From Rhea pennata (taxonomy: Eukaryota > Chordata > Aves > Rheiformes > Rheidae): 64,000 nucleotides of DNA. How positions within the stretch are numbered: position 1 is the first letter of the stretch; the number at the start of each line of letters is the position of its first letter. The DNA lies in the NCBI RefSeq assembly GCF_028389875.1, contig NC_084664.1, forward strand, positions 135,749,466-135,813,465. Reading direction: 5' to 3'. A program made the translations under genes and the position numbers. Below the pieces are notes generated by a model. It was not told where the DNA came from and searched no databases. It saw only the letters and a list, made by a program, of their open reading frames with translations. Shown piece by piece: positions 13,701 to 23,695 of the stretch.

Positions 13701-16700
13701 TATCTAATCTTTGGCCAGTGGTTTTCATGCTTTCAGCTTTCAAGTTAGATGCCCATATGATAGAAAAAAAACAAAATTCATTCAAGCATTTACCAGATAA
13801 TTTCATTGTTGTTGTGAAATATCTTTCTTGTGCCTCAAACTAAATTTTAAGAAAATTCCAGTGTCTTTTAAAGGAACAGAGTGCAAGCTTAATAGAACTT
13901 CTGATATTTTCTCGTTATACCAAGCACAGGTAAACATTAACTGTGATAACACAGTTTGCAGAATGGTTACTGACTTTCTTGTGGCCCATCCTTAACTGTC
14001 TGCTATTCAGTCAGGTTTTGTTGCCTATAACACTCTTTTTAAGGCCGTCCATCACCTTTAGACAAAAAGGAGACTTTAGTATGTCATCAGTATAGTGTGA
14101 CAGTGTTTCTAAATTCTCCTGTAGTTTATTTTAGTAGTTATAGCTATGTTTATTGCTGCAAATTCATCTTTTTTCTTAAATGTGGACTTTTGCAGAACAG
14201 ATCTGTAAGGGAACAATGAAATATTGCCACTTCCTCATTAAATCCTGTTTGCAAAACAGATTAAATGATGTTAGACAGAGTTACCATAGTACCAGAATAC
14301 TGGACCAAATGCAGCCCAATTTGCCTTATTGGCACTGCATCTTTCTGCATTATCTGGTTTCTTCTGCTTCAAACATTGAGTCTGCCCACAGGGCTGGGGT
14401 ACTCGAAGCAGAGTGTCACTGCTTGACTTGAGCTTTCAGCTGGGTGCAAGGGAAGATAACTTCTACATCCTTGAGATCTTGCTTGCAGAGCAGATCTGCT
14501 GTACAGATCTTACTTTGCCTTTGTATGTCCTTCAGTCATTGTTAGCATGTTCCCATAACCTATGTTGTTTGCTTTATGTTGCGTCCATTTTGGGGAGCTC
14601 TGTTATTGACTTTCCTGTTGTGAACTTTACAGAGCCAGTGCTTGGGTACTTTAGATATAATTGTCGAATTGGGAACTGTTCAAATGCTGTCCCTTTTTCT
14701 TTAATGAAAAATAACCCCCCTACACAAGCATACTTTTGTGAAGCATGCACCGATAGTGTTTTTGCAAGTGACAGTAAAATCTCTTGTCTTAAAAGAAGCT
14801 AGCAGATGAGTTATTGCTTCCTCATCTGGGATGCTTAAATACAAAATACATAGGGCAAAAAACTTTAAGCTTCATGATGCTGTGGATATGTGTTCTGGGG
14901 CTACACTTAGTAATTGAAAATTTTAATGTCTTTGACTGGATTTCTTGTGTTGCACTGTACCTTCATATCCATATTTTATACTTGATTCTGAATTTATTTT
15001 AGGAACTACCAGAAACAGTCCTTTTAAAGTTTTTTCGACCAGAAAATACCACAGTACCTGCAAGACCAACACCAGAGCAGCTCTCTAATCTTATCAAGAC
15101 TAGGCTTCATTATCCAGAGTCTTTTAGTCACTCATTTCATCAAAAAAGGTTAGTATAAAGTTTCCTGTAGAAACTGTTGAAACAGGATTTATAGCAAATG
15201 AACACTATTGAGAGGTGTGAGTTATGATGCAGAAGACTAAATTATATGGTGGACAAAGGTGAAATGTTGAATTTTAAAACTTACACAACTCTAAAGCAAT
15301 GGATGTGAAATGAAAGTTTTTCTTGAACAGGCAGTAATACTGCAGTTCAGTTTTAATATTAACTAGTAAGGTTATTGAACTTACTGAAAGCAAAATAAAC
15401 ATTCTGTCTTTCCACATATTTCTTCCTGTGCCTTCCCCCCAAAACTAATGCAACTACTCTGAGGAGCTAGACAGAGAGTAACCTGGTAATTTTAACTTAC
15501 AACTGTTGTAATGTCTGCAGTATCTGACTTATCAAGATTTAGCTACAAGTGGTTCTGATCTGTGTTGTAAGGAAAGATAACAGTTTAGATCATGAGAGCT
15601 TGTCTCCAGAAGAATTTCAGAAATAACCTGTGTCAAAAAGCAGACTACTAGAGTAAATTAGTTGGAACCTGTACGATCTTGACTCTTTAATAACTAAAAT
15701 GAGCTGAACGAAGTGTGCCAATTCAATTCCAGATAGGAAAGAATTATTCTCTAAGTGATAGAAAAGAATTGTTCTCTAAGCAAGAAGATAACTACTTAGG
15801 TTTGTGGTATTTAGCCTGAGAATGCTGTAGTGTTCCACTCACATTTATTTTACTTAAAGTAATTAAGTTGCTGAAATGGAGGGTTTTCTTTGTGAAGTGG
15901 CTTATTTTTATAACTTTTTATAAAGCTTGTATTATTCATGTACCAAGGTTTAATCTTACTCATTATAATTTCCAGTCTGTTTGAAAAAAAAGAAAAAAAG
16001 AAAAACCACTTGTAGATCATCAGTCTTAGGATATTTGAGCCCTTAAGCAAAGGCAGGGGATTCTGGTGGTGCAAACAGCTTCATACATAGAACTGTTTTG
16101 GTTGCAGTAATTCATATGTTTGAGGGGAAGAAAAAAAAATCTCAGGTCCTTCTGGCTGTCATGTTATTTATGGGAGCAGTCGTACTGATTCTGTGTATGC
16201 AAAATATCAATGTACTGCATTAGCTATATTCAGAGTGGTAGCTTAAATTAACAGAAAATCTGTATGTGTGTCTCCGCTTCTGTTGGGCATTGTTCTGGCT
16301 AAAACTTCATGGTGTCAATGCAGACAATTCCTCTACATGAAGGAGGTGTAGAAGAGAAGTATCTAGTAAAAAATGTTCTGAAGAGAATGTTCTAAACAGT
16401 TTAAAGAACTGCACACTGGACCAGGCTACCTCATTGTGAAACTTTTCTTCTTACACATCAGTAGCTTTCCTGTATTTGTGCTTGTGCTGATCTTTCTCAG
16501 TTGGACAAAGAAAAGTGTTAACTCAGGTGTGTGGCTTAGCATTTGCCTCAATTTATAGCTTTGATATAAATAACCAGTGAATGTAAATGGCTATATTGTA
16601 ATGTATGCTGTCTCAGACTGTTGTATAATAGACAACTACATGTTAATTTTACATGAGTTAAATTTTAAAAATCAATAAAGAGAATAGTTAAAACTATTCA

Positions 16701-18917
16701 AAGTAAGACTCTTCTTCCTTAGCTATTAAACTGTTTCTCTTTGCAGCCTCTGTCTAGTACCTGTCACTCTCCTACTTTCCAATTGTTCCCAAGCTGTTGT
16801 AGATGTGATGATTGATTTGCGACATAAAACAACAAGGTAATGTGTGCATGTTAATACTTTGAGAATGCTTTTGGATTGTGGGAAATCTTAATGTGTTAGA
16901 TATCTAGAAACTAGATATTTCTAGATAGGGGGACTTATTCTGTGGAAGAATACAAGTTAGTAAAGGCTCCATATAGGAGTCTTCAGTCACTATTCAGTTT
17001 TTGCTTTGCTTCTGACTACTGTTAAGAATGAACCTTGTTGTGACTTCTGAAGAGTTCAGTTAAACTTTGCTAGTTTAGAGCTTTTCAAGTTTAAGTACTG
17101 TTTCCTGAAGTGTGGTTCGTTATGTCACATCACAGAACCTTAAATATTTTTAAAATCTCCCCTGGGTTTTTCAGCTGACTTTTAGGATTGTAGATCTTTG
17201 TTTGGAACTGTAGTATTTTCTCAAATACTAGCATGAGGATATGTTTTATGAGTTGCTTCTGAAAGTTTTGTAAACTATATCTGTTGGAAATACAGTATTT
17301 CAGTGCCATGATGTGCCACTGGTAATTCTTCCACTTCTGTACATACAAGGAAATTACCCTACATATAATTCAGATGGGGATGGGAAAAAGCCTTGTCTGT
17401 TGTCAGATATAATGCTAGTTGCCCTGGTACCACATAATAGACTTGGTGGCAACCCTGACTGAATCCTCCTGGGGGGAGGGAGAGGGAGGAAAGCAGGTTA
17501 TAAAACATTGAGATAGCTCTAGTACTAGGAACACTTGCTCCTTGCTAGCTGTCTGTCCAGACAGAAATTGAAAGCTCAGGATGTAATATATGGGCTCAGA
17601 AATAGAGAAGACTAGTGCCTAACTTCCTACTTTTATAAGTAGTCTGGTGTGTTTACACAAAGTGGTTACTCTGCAGCTGCTTTCTAAGGCAAAGCTCTAT
17701 CAGGATAGGACAGCTGTGTGCCTCGGATTCTAAGAAACATTAATATGAAGTCTCTAAAGCCCTGTATATACATGTTAACTATTTCTGTATGCTTTGATCT
17801 AACCCTAGCTCATAGGGCAGACCTTAGGATGCCTTATCTGAGAACTTCTGGGACTGTGACAATTTGGATCTTTTGACTAGGTCTATAAGTATTTGCGCCA
17901 GTTCTATAAAAAGGTGGAAATATACTGGAATTCATAATTTCTTAGTGTATATGTATGTTAGGAACCAAAGAAATATTTTAAAGACTTGGATTAATCCATC
18001 TGAGCCAAGGAGGAGAGCAGCTGTAAAACAGTATGTCATGTGGGAGTCATAGAGATAAAGTGGGAAGTATTTGGGGAAGTAAGGATCTAGAGTTAAATGG
18101 AACTGATAAGTACAAGTGGAAATTGAGATACCCAAGGGTAACTAGGAAGTCTGGCTGTGTCTGTGTGTTTCTAGAATATAAAGGACAGGTACACTTTTCT
18201 GGAGCTGTATTTAGCATGTTGGTAAGTATTAAATTCAGGTCTGTGTGTACTTACGCTTGCAATTGTTAGTCTTGAAAGTCTTAACTTTCCCTTGCTACAA
18301 AAACTTTAGCCTTTTAAAGATAAGGTGTGGGGAAAAAAAACAAAGCATGGTGCACTTGGGGAAGGACCTTGAGTAAGTAATTATAGGCAGACAGTCAAAA
18401 GTACTTGCAGCTTCCAAGATGTACAAAGAAAAATAACAATAGGAACTTTCATATCTGAAGACTGCCGAAATGGGAGTTGGAAATGCAAGTTACCAATTTT
18501 CTGAAAAGGATTTGCAGCAAGCATAAGTGAACATATCAGCAATATGTGTTCATAGTGCACCCTGAAACACGGATGCAGAGTGCACCCTGAAATCCTAGGA
18601 GGCCTGTAAAGTTGAGGGATTTATGTAAAATAGTAATATAGGCTTCAAAAGGCGGAGAAATGAACTTTACCTTCTCTTTCAGCCCAGAAGCACTAGAAAT
18701 CCATGGATCCTTTACGTGGCTTGGGCAAACGCAATACAAGCTTCAACTTAAAAGCCAGGAGGTCTACAGCTTGCAGTTGAAAGCTTGCTTCATTCATACG
18801 GGCGTCTATAATCTTGGAACTCCCCGGGTATTTGCCAAGCTAGCGGACCAAGTTACTTTGTTTGAAACAAGCCAGCAGAACTCCATGCCTGCACTGATCA
18901 TTATCAATAATATCTGA
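1..18917 (+). CDS. TRAPPC8: TRAPPC8, C-terminal ten coding exons (5' part lies outside the window)
   Basis: TRAPPC8 (yeast Trs85 counterpart) is a specific subunit of TRAPP III. That complex activates Rab1 in ER-to-Golgi traffic and autophagosome formation, on early secretory membranes. Ten coding exons join at 1-195, 1809-1956, 3442-3538, 4188-4256, 4364-4404, 5423-5608, 6183-6284, 15003-15148, 16747-16836 and 18683-18917. Nine exon ends have GT donors, nine starts have AG acceptors, and the phases agree throughout, giving 435 codons and a TGA stop. The translation matches what I recall of vertebrate TRAPPC8, for example LPMWLRGPDEEGVHEINFLF near the left edge and SEVDLNIVVLWK in exon 6. This is about 30% of the roughly 1,435-residue family protein, its C-terminal beta-sandwich-rich region. 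No frameshift or stop is present. The convergent CATSPERD retrogene lies 4-5 kb downstream. Identification is by recognition, not by search. Confidence 0.97.
706..751. repeat. 17-bp tandem repeat, about 2.7 copies
   Basis: Copies at 706-722 and 723-739 differ by one base, and a partial third copy follows at 740. Each full copy holds GTTAACC or its near variant. It lies in the first visible TRAPPC8 intron. Confidence 0.85.
1355..1465. repeat. Near-perfect inverted repeat, 53-bp arms, 5-nt loop
   Basis: The left arm 1355-1407 is the reverse complement of 1413-1465 except at two positions: A1372 faces A1448, and G1363 faces T1457, which would be a G-U pair in RNA. The loop is tttgg at 1408-1412. 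Transcribed as part of the TRAPPC8 intron (196-1808), it would fold into a 53-bp hairpin. Such symmetry suggests a recent origin by fold-back template switching, or maintained function. It is much longer and more perfect than a typical microRNA precursor stem. Confidence 0.95.
1809..1956 (+). CDS. TRAPPC8: TRAPPC8 exon b
   Basis: A long pyrimidine tract (cttctccttcctcctcttct) and ctccttag precede the exon, and gtaagt follows at 1957. The split codon becomes TGT. It encodes HRVLRHTAVICTSR and the MLVFVDVEN segment and ends in phase 0. Confidence 0.95.
2709..2851 (+). mobile_element. tRNA-Ile/CR1 composite SINE (TguSINE1-like)
   Basis: The 5' half resembles tRNA-Ile: A box tagctcagttgg at 2719-2730, then gttagagcgtggtg, and a B box at 2765-2775 with one mismatch to consensus. 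The acceptor-stem end gtatgggcca follows. The 3' half (about 2797-2834) is the characteristic avian CR1 tail, with ggttggactagatgatctcc and a following ccttccaacct. This architecture is known from passerine TguSINE1 elements, which borrow CR1 machinery. It sits in a TRAPPC8 intron in sense orientation. It is not a functional tRNA gene: the 5' end is altered and the anticodon arm is disturbed. Confidence 0.88.
3442..3538 (+). CDS. TRAPPC8: TRAPPC8 exon c
   Basis: The acceptor is ttcttccttag and the donor gtttgt. It encodes SETGVKEFHIVQVSSNSKHW and onward, phase 0 in and phase 1 out. Confidence 0.95.
4188..4256 (+). CDS. TRAPPC8: TRAPPC8 exon d
   Basis: The acceptor is ttttttcag and the donor gtaggt. 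This 69-nt exon encodes TKLASRERAKLCFKAVRC and is phase 1 in and out. Confidence 0.93.
4364..4404 (+). CDS. TRAPPC8: TRAPPC8 exon e (41 nt)
   Basis: This short exon after cccttag encodes ENYAFADIVFGNEQ with its split first codon, then gtaagt. The preceding intron is only 107 nt. Confidence 0.93.
4693..4721. repeat. Poly-T tract (29 nt) in TRAPPC8 intron
   Basis: Uninterrupted T run followed by ag at 4722-4723, which mimics a 3' splice site. No supported exon follows. Confidence 0.9.
5423..5608 (+). CDS. TRAPPC8: TRAPPC8 exon f
   Basis: The acceptor is tctcttgcag and the donor gtatgt. The 62 codons start IISSASPCADFF and end SEVDLNIVVLWK, a conserved stretch. Phase 0 in and out. Confidence 0.96.
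6183..6284 (+). CDS. TRAPPC8: TRAPPC8 exon g
   Basis: The acceptor is tattttgtag and the donor gtaatt. The 34 codons contain QLILEGQHHVTLTTVGREAF. It ends in phase 0, just before the largest intron of the window. Confidence 0.96.
10127..10166. repeat. Perfect 20-bp tandem duplication
   Basis: The unit taagaacttagtaaactgaa occurs at 10127-10146 and again, identically, at 10147-10166. Confidence 0.95.
13002..13028. repeat. Poly-T tract (27 nt)
   Basis: Uninterrupted T run preceded by a CT-rich stretch, inside the large TRAPPC8 intron. Confidence 0.9.
13511..13558 (+). CDS. TRAPPC8: Possible TRAPPC8 cassette exon (48 nt, in frame)
   Basis: A strong pyrimidine tract and acceptor (ctatctgtcttttgtag) precede, and a CAG|GTAATT donor follows, 48 nt between them. 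Phase 0 on both sides matches flanking exons g and h, so inclusion would add 16 residues (GLKKILVNSDWEDLEQ) without changing frame. The human form I recall joins the flanking exons directly, so this would be an alternative exon or a decoy. No transcript evidence is available here. Confidence 0.45.
15003..15148 (+). CDS. TRAPPC8: TRAPPC8 exon h
   Basis: The acceptor is gaatttattttag and the donor gttagt. It encodes LLKFFRPENTT and LIKTRLHYPESFSHSFHQK and leaves in phase 2. Confidence 0.96.
16747..16836 (+). CDS. TRAPPC8: TRAPPC8 exon i
   Basis: The acceptor is ttctctttgcag and the donor gtaatg. It encodes SLCLVPVTLLLSNCSQAVVD with its split codon and ends at LRHKTT. Phase 2 in and out. Confidence 0.96.
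18683..18917 (+). CDS. TRAPPC8: TRAPPC8 last coding exon with stop
   Basis: The acceptor is cttctctttcag. It encodes PEALEIHGSFTWLGQTQYKL through SQQNSMPALIIINNI, then TGA at 18915-18917, the expected C terminus of the family. Confidence 0.97.
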
Positions 18918-18948
18918 CCACTTCCTGAAAAATCATACTAAAATATGA

Positions 18949-18954
18949 AATAAA
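18949..18954 (+). terminator. Proximal AATAAA poly(A) signal of TRAPPC8
   Basis: Canonical hexamer shortly after the stop codon. Its use cannot be judged from sequence alone. Confidence 0.5.
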
Positions 18955-19672
18955 TGGGATTCTTATATTGCTGATGTTTACTGCGGTTTTGGGAAATTGC
19001 ACGTCAACATCTAACTTGTTACTAAAGATTGTGTAGGAAAAACTAGCAAAATACTCAGACTTGTCAGTTTATTTCTCAATGCAACGCACGTTGGACTGAG
19101 TACCTTTATCCTTTTATAATGCATTTCTCTTGTAACTAAGATATTCATAACACAAAATACTCTAACTCCAAATCTGAACATATTTCTGTCCTGTGCCCTG
19201 TCAAAGATGCGGTTTGACTGCTGTTTAACTTCCAGCATGGTGTGTTTAATATTTGTGACTGTATTAGGATATGGTTCTGGAAGAAACCCTTTCTGGCTTT
19301 TTCTGGGCTTAAGCCATTAGTCATGATAAATTCCAGCCTTACTGTGAAGTTCAATAGGGTGTCTCAAATCTGTTTCTCATTTTTTTTAAATTAGTTTAAG
19401 ATTGAGTTTTCATGTTTATGAAAGCTGGTGACCTTTCAAGGTTTACACACAAGTCCACCTAAGATGTTTCAAATATAATTTTTCAACCAGTTTGAGTATT
19501 TTCTCATTCATCTCAGCACAGAATGCACTATTTCACAACCATGAGACTGTCATTTAAATTGTCACTTGCTTTATTATGTAACTATAACAATTGATCTGTT
19601 TTAAAAAAAAAAAGAATCTACTCAAGATTTTCAAGAAATGTATTATATTTATAACAAATGTACTGTAAATAG

Positions 19673-19678
19673 AATAAA
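19673..19678 (+). terminator. Distal AATAAA poly(A) signal of TRAPPC8
   Basis: Canonical hexamer with TGTA just upstream and a T-rich downstream element (about 19,708-19,725). It is the most plausible transcript end. Confidence 0.65.
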
Positions 19679-19700
19679 ACATACACCATATTCACTGTAT

Positions 19701-22700
19701 AGACTTCTGGCTTTTTTGTTTCCTTTATATGACTAGCAGAATCTACAGGTGCTGATTATATACAAAAATTCAGTTGTGTACTGTGTTCATACTGGTCTTA
19801 GGTCTGGTGAGATTCTGGCCTGTTGTAATGTGTAATGTTGATATAAGATGAGGGTTATAGTGCTTACTGTCCTTGTCTTTTGCTTTCTTATACAGTGTTC
19901 CCTGGTATTAGCCTCAAAATACAGCTACCTGGGAAACTTCAAGTGCTTGCTATGTGCTGGGGATGTTTGAGTAACACCTGCTGAATATGGAGGAGGCAGT
20001 GTGAAGCAATCAAGTGCAGTGAAACCAGCTAAAACTAAAGAATTATTGCTTATAATGGGTTAACTGGGTGCAGGGGGAGTCTGAAGCACCTAAACAGACC
20101 AAAGAGTTCTGGCAGTCTGCTGTGTCTTGTTTTGTCCTATTAGGGAAACTTTCTTCAACCACTACTTTTTTAAATGAAACACATCTGTGTGTGTATTCTT
20201 TTTGGAAAAGAGTTTCTTTTATCCTGAGGTACTGTATGACTACCTCCAGGACTTAACACATCCTTAGTCTTGGAAGTCCTTCACAGCACAATCTTCTGTA
20301 GCTGTATACTTAATATGACTGCAGATCACGTTGATCTATGAACTGGATATTTATTTAGCAATATCTTGGTTCAGGGCTTGAGTTCTGTTCCTCTTCAGGA
20401 CTACCCTTCTTAAGTGATACCTGGCATGTTTCTTTTAATGCTTCTGCTTATTCTACTTCCTGACATGGCGATGAGGAAAGTACTGAAGATTATTTTTTTT
20501 TTTTTTTTAAGGAAAAACAAACCTTGTCACTTTTGAAGACAACTTCCTGAAAAGCAGAAGTTGTAGTCCTAACTTTCCTAACAGCATTCTCTGCTTTAAA
20601 AGACTGCTGCCATGCTGTGTCCAAGGAATTACTCTCAATTGTAACCATTAAAAGTAAATACTTGCAAATTGGCACTGATTCTTTCACAGTGCATTGCTAG
20701 TTTGGCAGGGTAAACTGTTCAGAATGTCATCATTTCTGGGACAGAAGTTTGCTATTGTTTAGAAGAGCTGGCAAGCAGAAATAGTTAAACCTGGTTCCTT
20801 AAGGAATTCTTGGATGGAAAACTGCATGTTTGTGCCTGTAGAGATGACCAAAACCAGTTGTATTTGAACAGTTTACCTAGTCATGCTATTTATCAAACAT
20901 CTCCGTAAAGGCTGAAACTGTTGCTGAATAGCAGTATTCATTCAGAATCCTTGAGCCTTCCATACAGTTTAGAGTTTGTTAATGTATATTGTTTTGCACA
21001 TAGTTGGAAAGAAGTCCTCAAAAATGACAGAATCCAGGGATTTTTTTGTTGTTGTTTTCAAACATCTAGTAAATTTTCCACTATAAAACCCTAAAACTTA
21101 AGACTTTTTTTGGCAATAAGTAAACATTCAGTTTTACTCTGGGCTTGGTAGAGAATTTGGGAATAATTTAAACTTCCACTAAATAAAACATGTAAATTTC
21201 ATACCTTTAAAAATAAAACTTCTTAAATTTATTAAATTTTTCAATGAGCTGTTTCACTAACCTGTAATTTTGTCCTAAATGGAGTGAATTATGCCATCAA
21301 TTTCATACTTAGAGCATGCACTACTACATCCTCTTCTGTTCTAAAGAAACATAAATGATCTGGGAATTCAGGTAGTTTAGGGAGGAAAAAAGTCTTGGGG
21401 GGGGGAAGTGAAATTCTGCATTGGTGGATTATTTTGTGGAAATCATAAGGTTATATAAAGTCTTTAACAAACCACAAGTGTGGTTTGTGAAGTATGTTTT
21501 TTTTTTATTAAAAAGTATAGTTCAAGAATGGAGAGAATATCAATCTATGCAGCTGATACTTATTTTTTAATGTTACTTAAGTTTGAGAGGGCATTCTAGT
21601 ATTTGAGTCCATTGTTTATGTGAATAAACAGCATTTATAGTATGGCAGCTAAACTTGATTTTACTTATATGCTGTTGTTCTGCTTTCACTAGTAGTTCAG
21701 CCTGCTTGCTGCACGCTTTTTAACCATCTCCTATCAAGCAGCAAAAATAGTCGTCTTTGCGTAGTGTTTATATGTAGATCGAATTAGGATGGCAAATATT
21801 GCTTTGCTTTTCTTTGTAGTTGCTTATGGAACTTGTGTATACCTATTAGTATGTGTGACTTGAGGCAATAGACAGTGTCCTTGAGCTTGTATGAGCTGCT
21901 AAATCTGTCCTGTGGACTTAGCACTTGGAAGTGCTTGCATTCAAAGCTATTTAAGGGTATTGGAGAAGAATGCTGCCTGGAGGTAGTAGAAATGCATTTG
22001 TGGCTGAATGGTAGAAGAGTTAATCTTAAATGGAGTACAGGACTTTGAAAGCAACTTTATCAGACAGGATACTGACAAAGCAGGTAAGCTGAATGTTGTG
22101 ATGAGTTAAGAGTGTTTCCCTCAGGTGAAACTTGTGAAAGCTTGTGAATAGGTTTGGCAGAAGGGTTGAAAAGGAAAGGGACAGGTCTGGGTTCTAGCAG
22201 CTTGAGAGAAGATAAAAGGGAGGAAACTGGCCACAGCAATGCAGGTGAGGGCTGAGGGAGACGCGTGGATACTTGTTTCCAAAGGTTGCCTAAAAATCTG
22301 CTGGCATATTGAAGATCCATTTAATTTGTTGTTCAGACTGCAAATTGCAAATTCTGCACTAGCTATAGTTGGTAATCATGCGAAAAGATGAAATCTTTAA
22401 CTGTTCTTGTGGGCGAACAGAGACTGCATTTGGTTCATATACAATTAGGTTGGTTGCTATTATAGTTCAAAGAATGTCTTGAGTCTTCTATGTAAGCTTC
22501 TTAAAAAGTCTCCATTCTGTACTTCAGTTACTGTATTTACCTGCCTAAAGATCTGATTTCTCTTACTGCTATAGTAGATGACCATGATGTTTTAGCAAGG
22601 TCCTGTGCCCCTCTGTACTTCCTGCACTTCCTTCTCAAAAATGGTAGAAGTTCCACTAAATACAGTATTCTGAGTCTGAATTGTGGATGGTGGGTTGTGT

Positions 22701-23390
22701 GATAGATGTGCGTGGTTGGATATTTTTTTTGGTTTTGTTTTGTTTTTTTTGGGGGGGGAGGCTAGTTACTCTGATACAGCTAAGGAGTGTTTGAAACTTG
22801 TTTCCTCATTTTAACTAAACTATTTTATGAATCAAAACAGGAAAAAAAGCTTTAATTTGGAATCTAAATCTATGATGGAAATTCATCTTTATCCTAAACT
22901 GCTTTATTTAAATCTCATTTGAACATTCTGCATAACAGACTAAGGCCTTAAGTAGCACTACCTTCCAAAAGTTAGGTTGTATATTTGGAATTTACAGAAT
23001 TCTAGAAAACTGAATAGTCTGAAACAGTTTATAGCAAAAGTATTATTAACTGTTGTCTATTTTATAGACAAAATGCCTTACTGTGTAGTAGGTTTAATTT
23101 TGATTGAATATGGCTGTTCTATTAGAAAAATGTCTAACAAATCACTTAAAATAATCCATCCATAAAATGAATTTAGAATTTTTTCAGAATGTTGGCTTTT
23201 TCATAGTACTATATGTATATAACTACTAGGCAGATAATATTCTCCTGATGCTCAGTATGAATGAAAAGCTGTTATTTGTCCGGAGACTTGCTTATTACAA
23301 GCTCAAGTTTTTGAATTTGGAGATAATTTGTCTGTTACAAAACCTTGTAACCTGTTGTATTTGTGAAATCATGCACTTGTACTGGAAATT
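19701..23390. other. Convergent intergenic region between TRAPPC8 and the CATSPERD retrogene
   Basis: I see no coding exon, RNA gene or nameable repeat. Open frames here are short and unlike known proteins. A T/G-rich stretch at about 22,718-22,757 includes a G9 run. Both flanking genes point into this region. Confidence 0.6.
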
Positions 23391-23392
23391 TT

Positions 23393-23417
23393 CTTTTTTT
23401 TAAAAAAAAAATTTATA
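23393..23417 (-). other. Possible decayed poly(A) end of the CATSPERD retrocopy
   Basis: On the - strand, about 280 nt past the stop, the variant signal TATAAA (plus 23412-23417) is followed about 10 nt later by an A-rich run (plus 23393-23401). This is where a retrocopy tail could lie, but short A/T runs are common here. A 7-bp match, ggaaatt, occurs next to this point and near 26,265. It is too short to count as a target-site duplication. Confidence 0.25.
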
Positions 23418-23695
23418 TAGTGAAGCAGTAAGTAGGACTAGCCACAAAAGGTCGGTAAAAAGTTTAGAATGAAAAAATGAAGTGAAAAAAATGATTCCTG
23501 TGTTAAAGCTATTGTAATGTAACTTCCTCTTAAAGTTCTATCAGTTTTGAAACTTGAACTCTAACTAAAAAATGCATGTTGAGCTGGTTCCCTAATTTCT
23601 CTTTTCACATCTTCATAACAAAAAAACCCCAAAACTTCCTCGACTAAAAGGGAAATCTTCTGGTTAGATTTCCCACAGTCTTTCAAAATTTGCAT

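Larger units (their letters stand above)
6285..15002 (+). other. TRAPPC8: Largest TRAPPC8 intron in the window (8.7 kb)
   Basis: Apart from the possible cassette exon at 13511-13558 I see no gene in it. It contains a 20-bp direct duplication (10127-10166), a short TTG repeat (about 11,652-11,672) and a T27 run at 13002-13028. A GTG-started open frame at 14413-14802 has no recognisable product. No retroelement could be named. Confidence 0.7.
18918..19700 (+). other. TRAPPC8: TRAPPC8 3' UTR with poly(A) signals
   Basis: AATAAA occurs at 18949-18954, 32 nt after the stop, and again at 19673-19678. The second is preceded by TGTA elements and followed by a T-rich stretch, so cleavage near 19,700 is the more likely main end. 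The first signal would give a very short alternative 3' UTR. The end position is inferred. Confidence 0.75.

Noticed and set aside
14413..14802. 129-codon + strand open frame in the large TRAPPC8 intron
   Set aside because: Starts at GTG, has no recognised domain and no splice signals consistent with TRAPPC8, and its length is compatible with chance.
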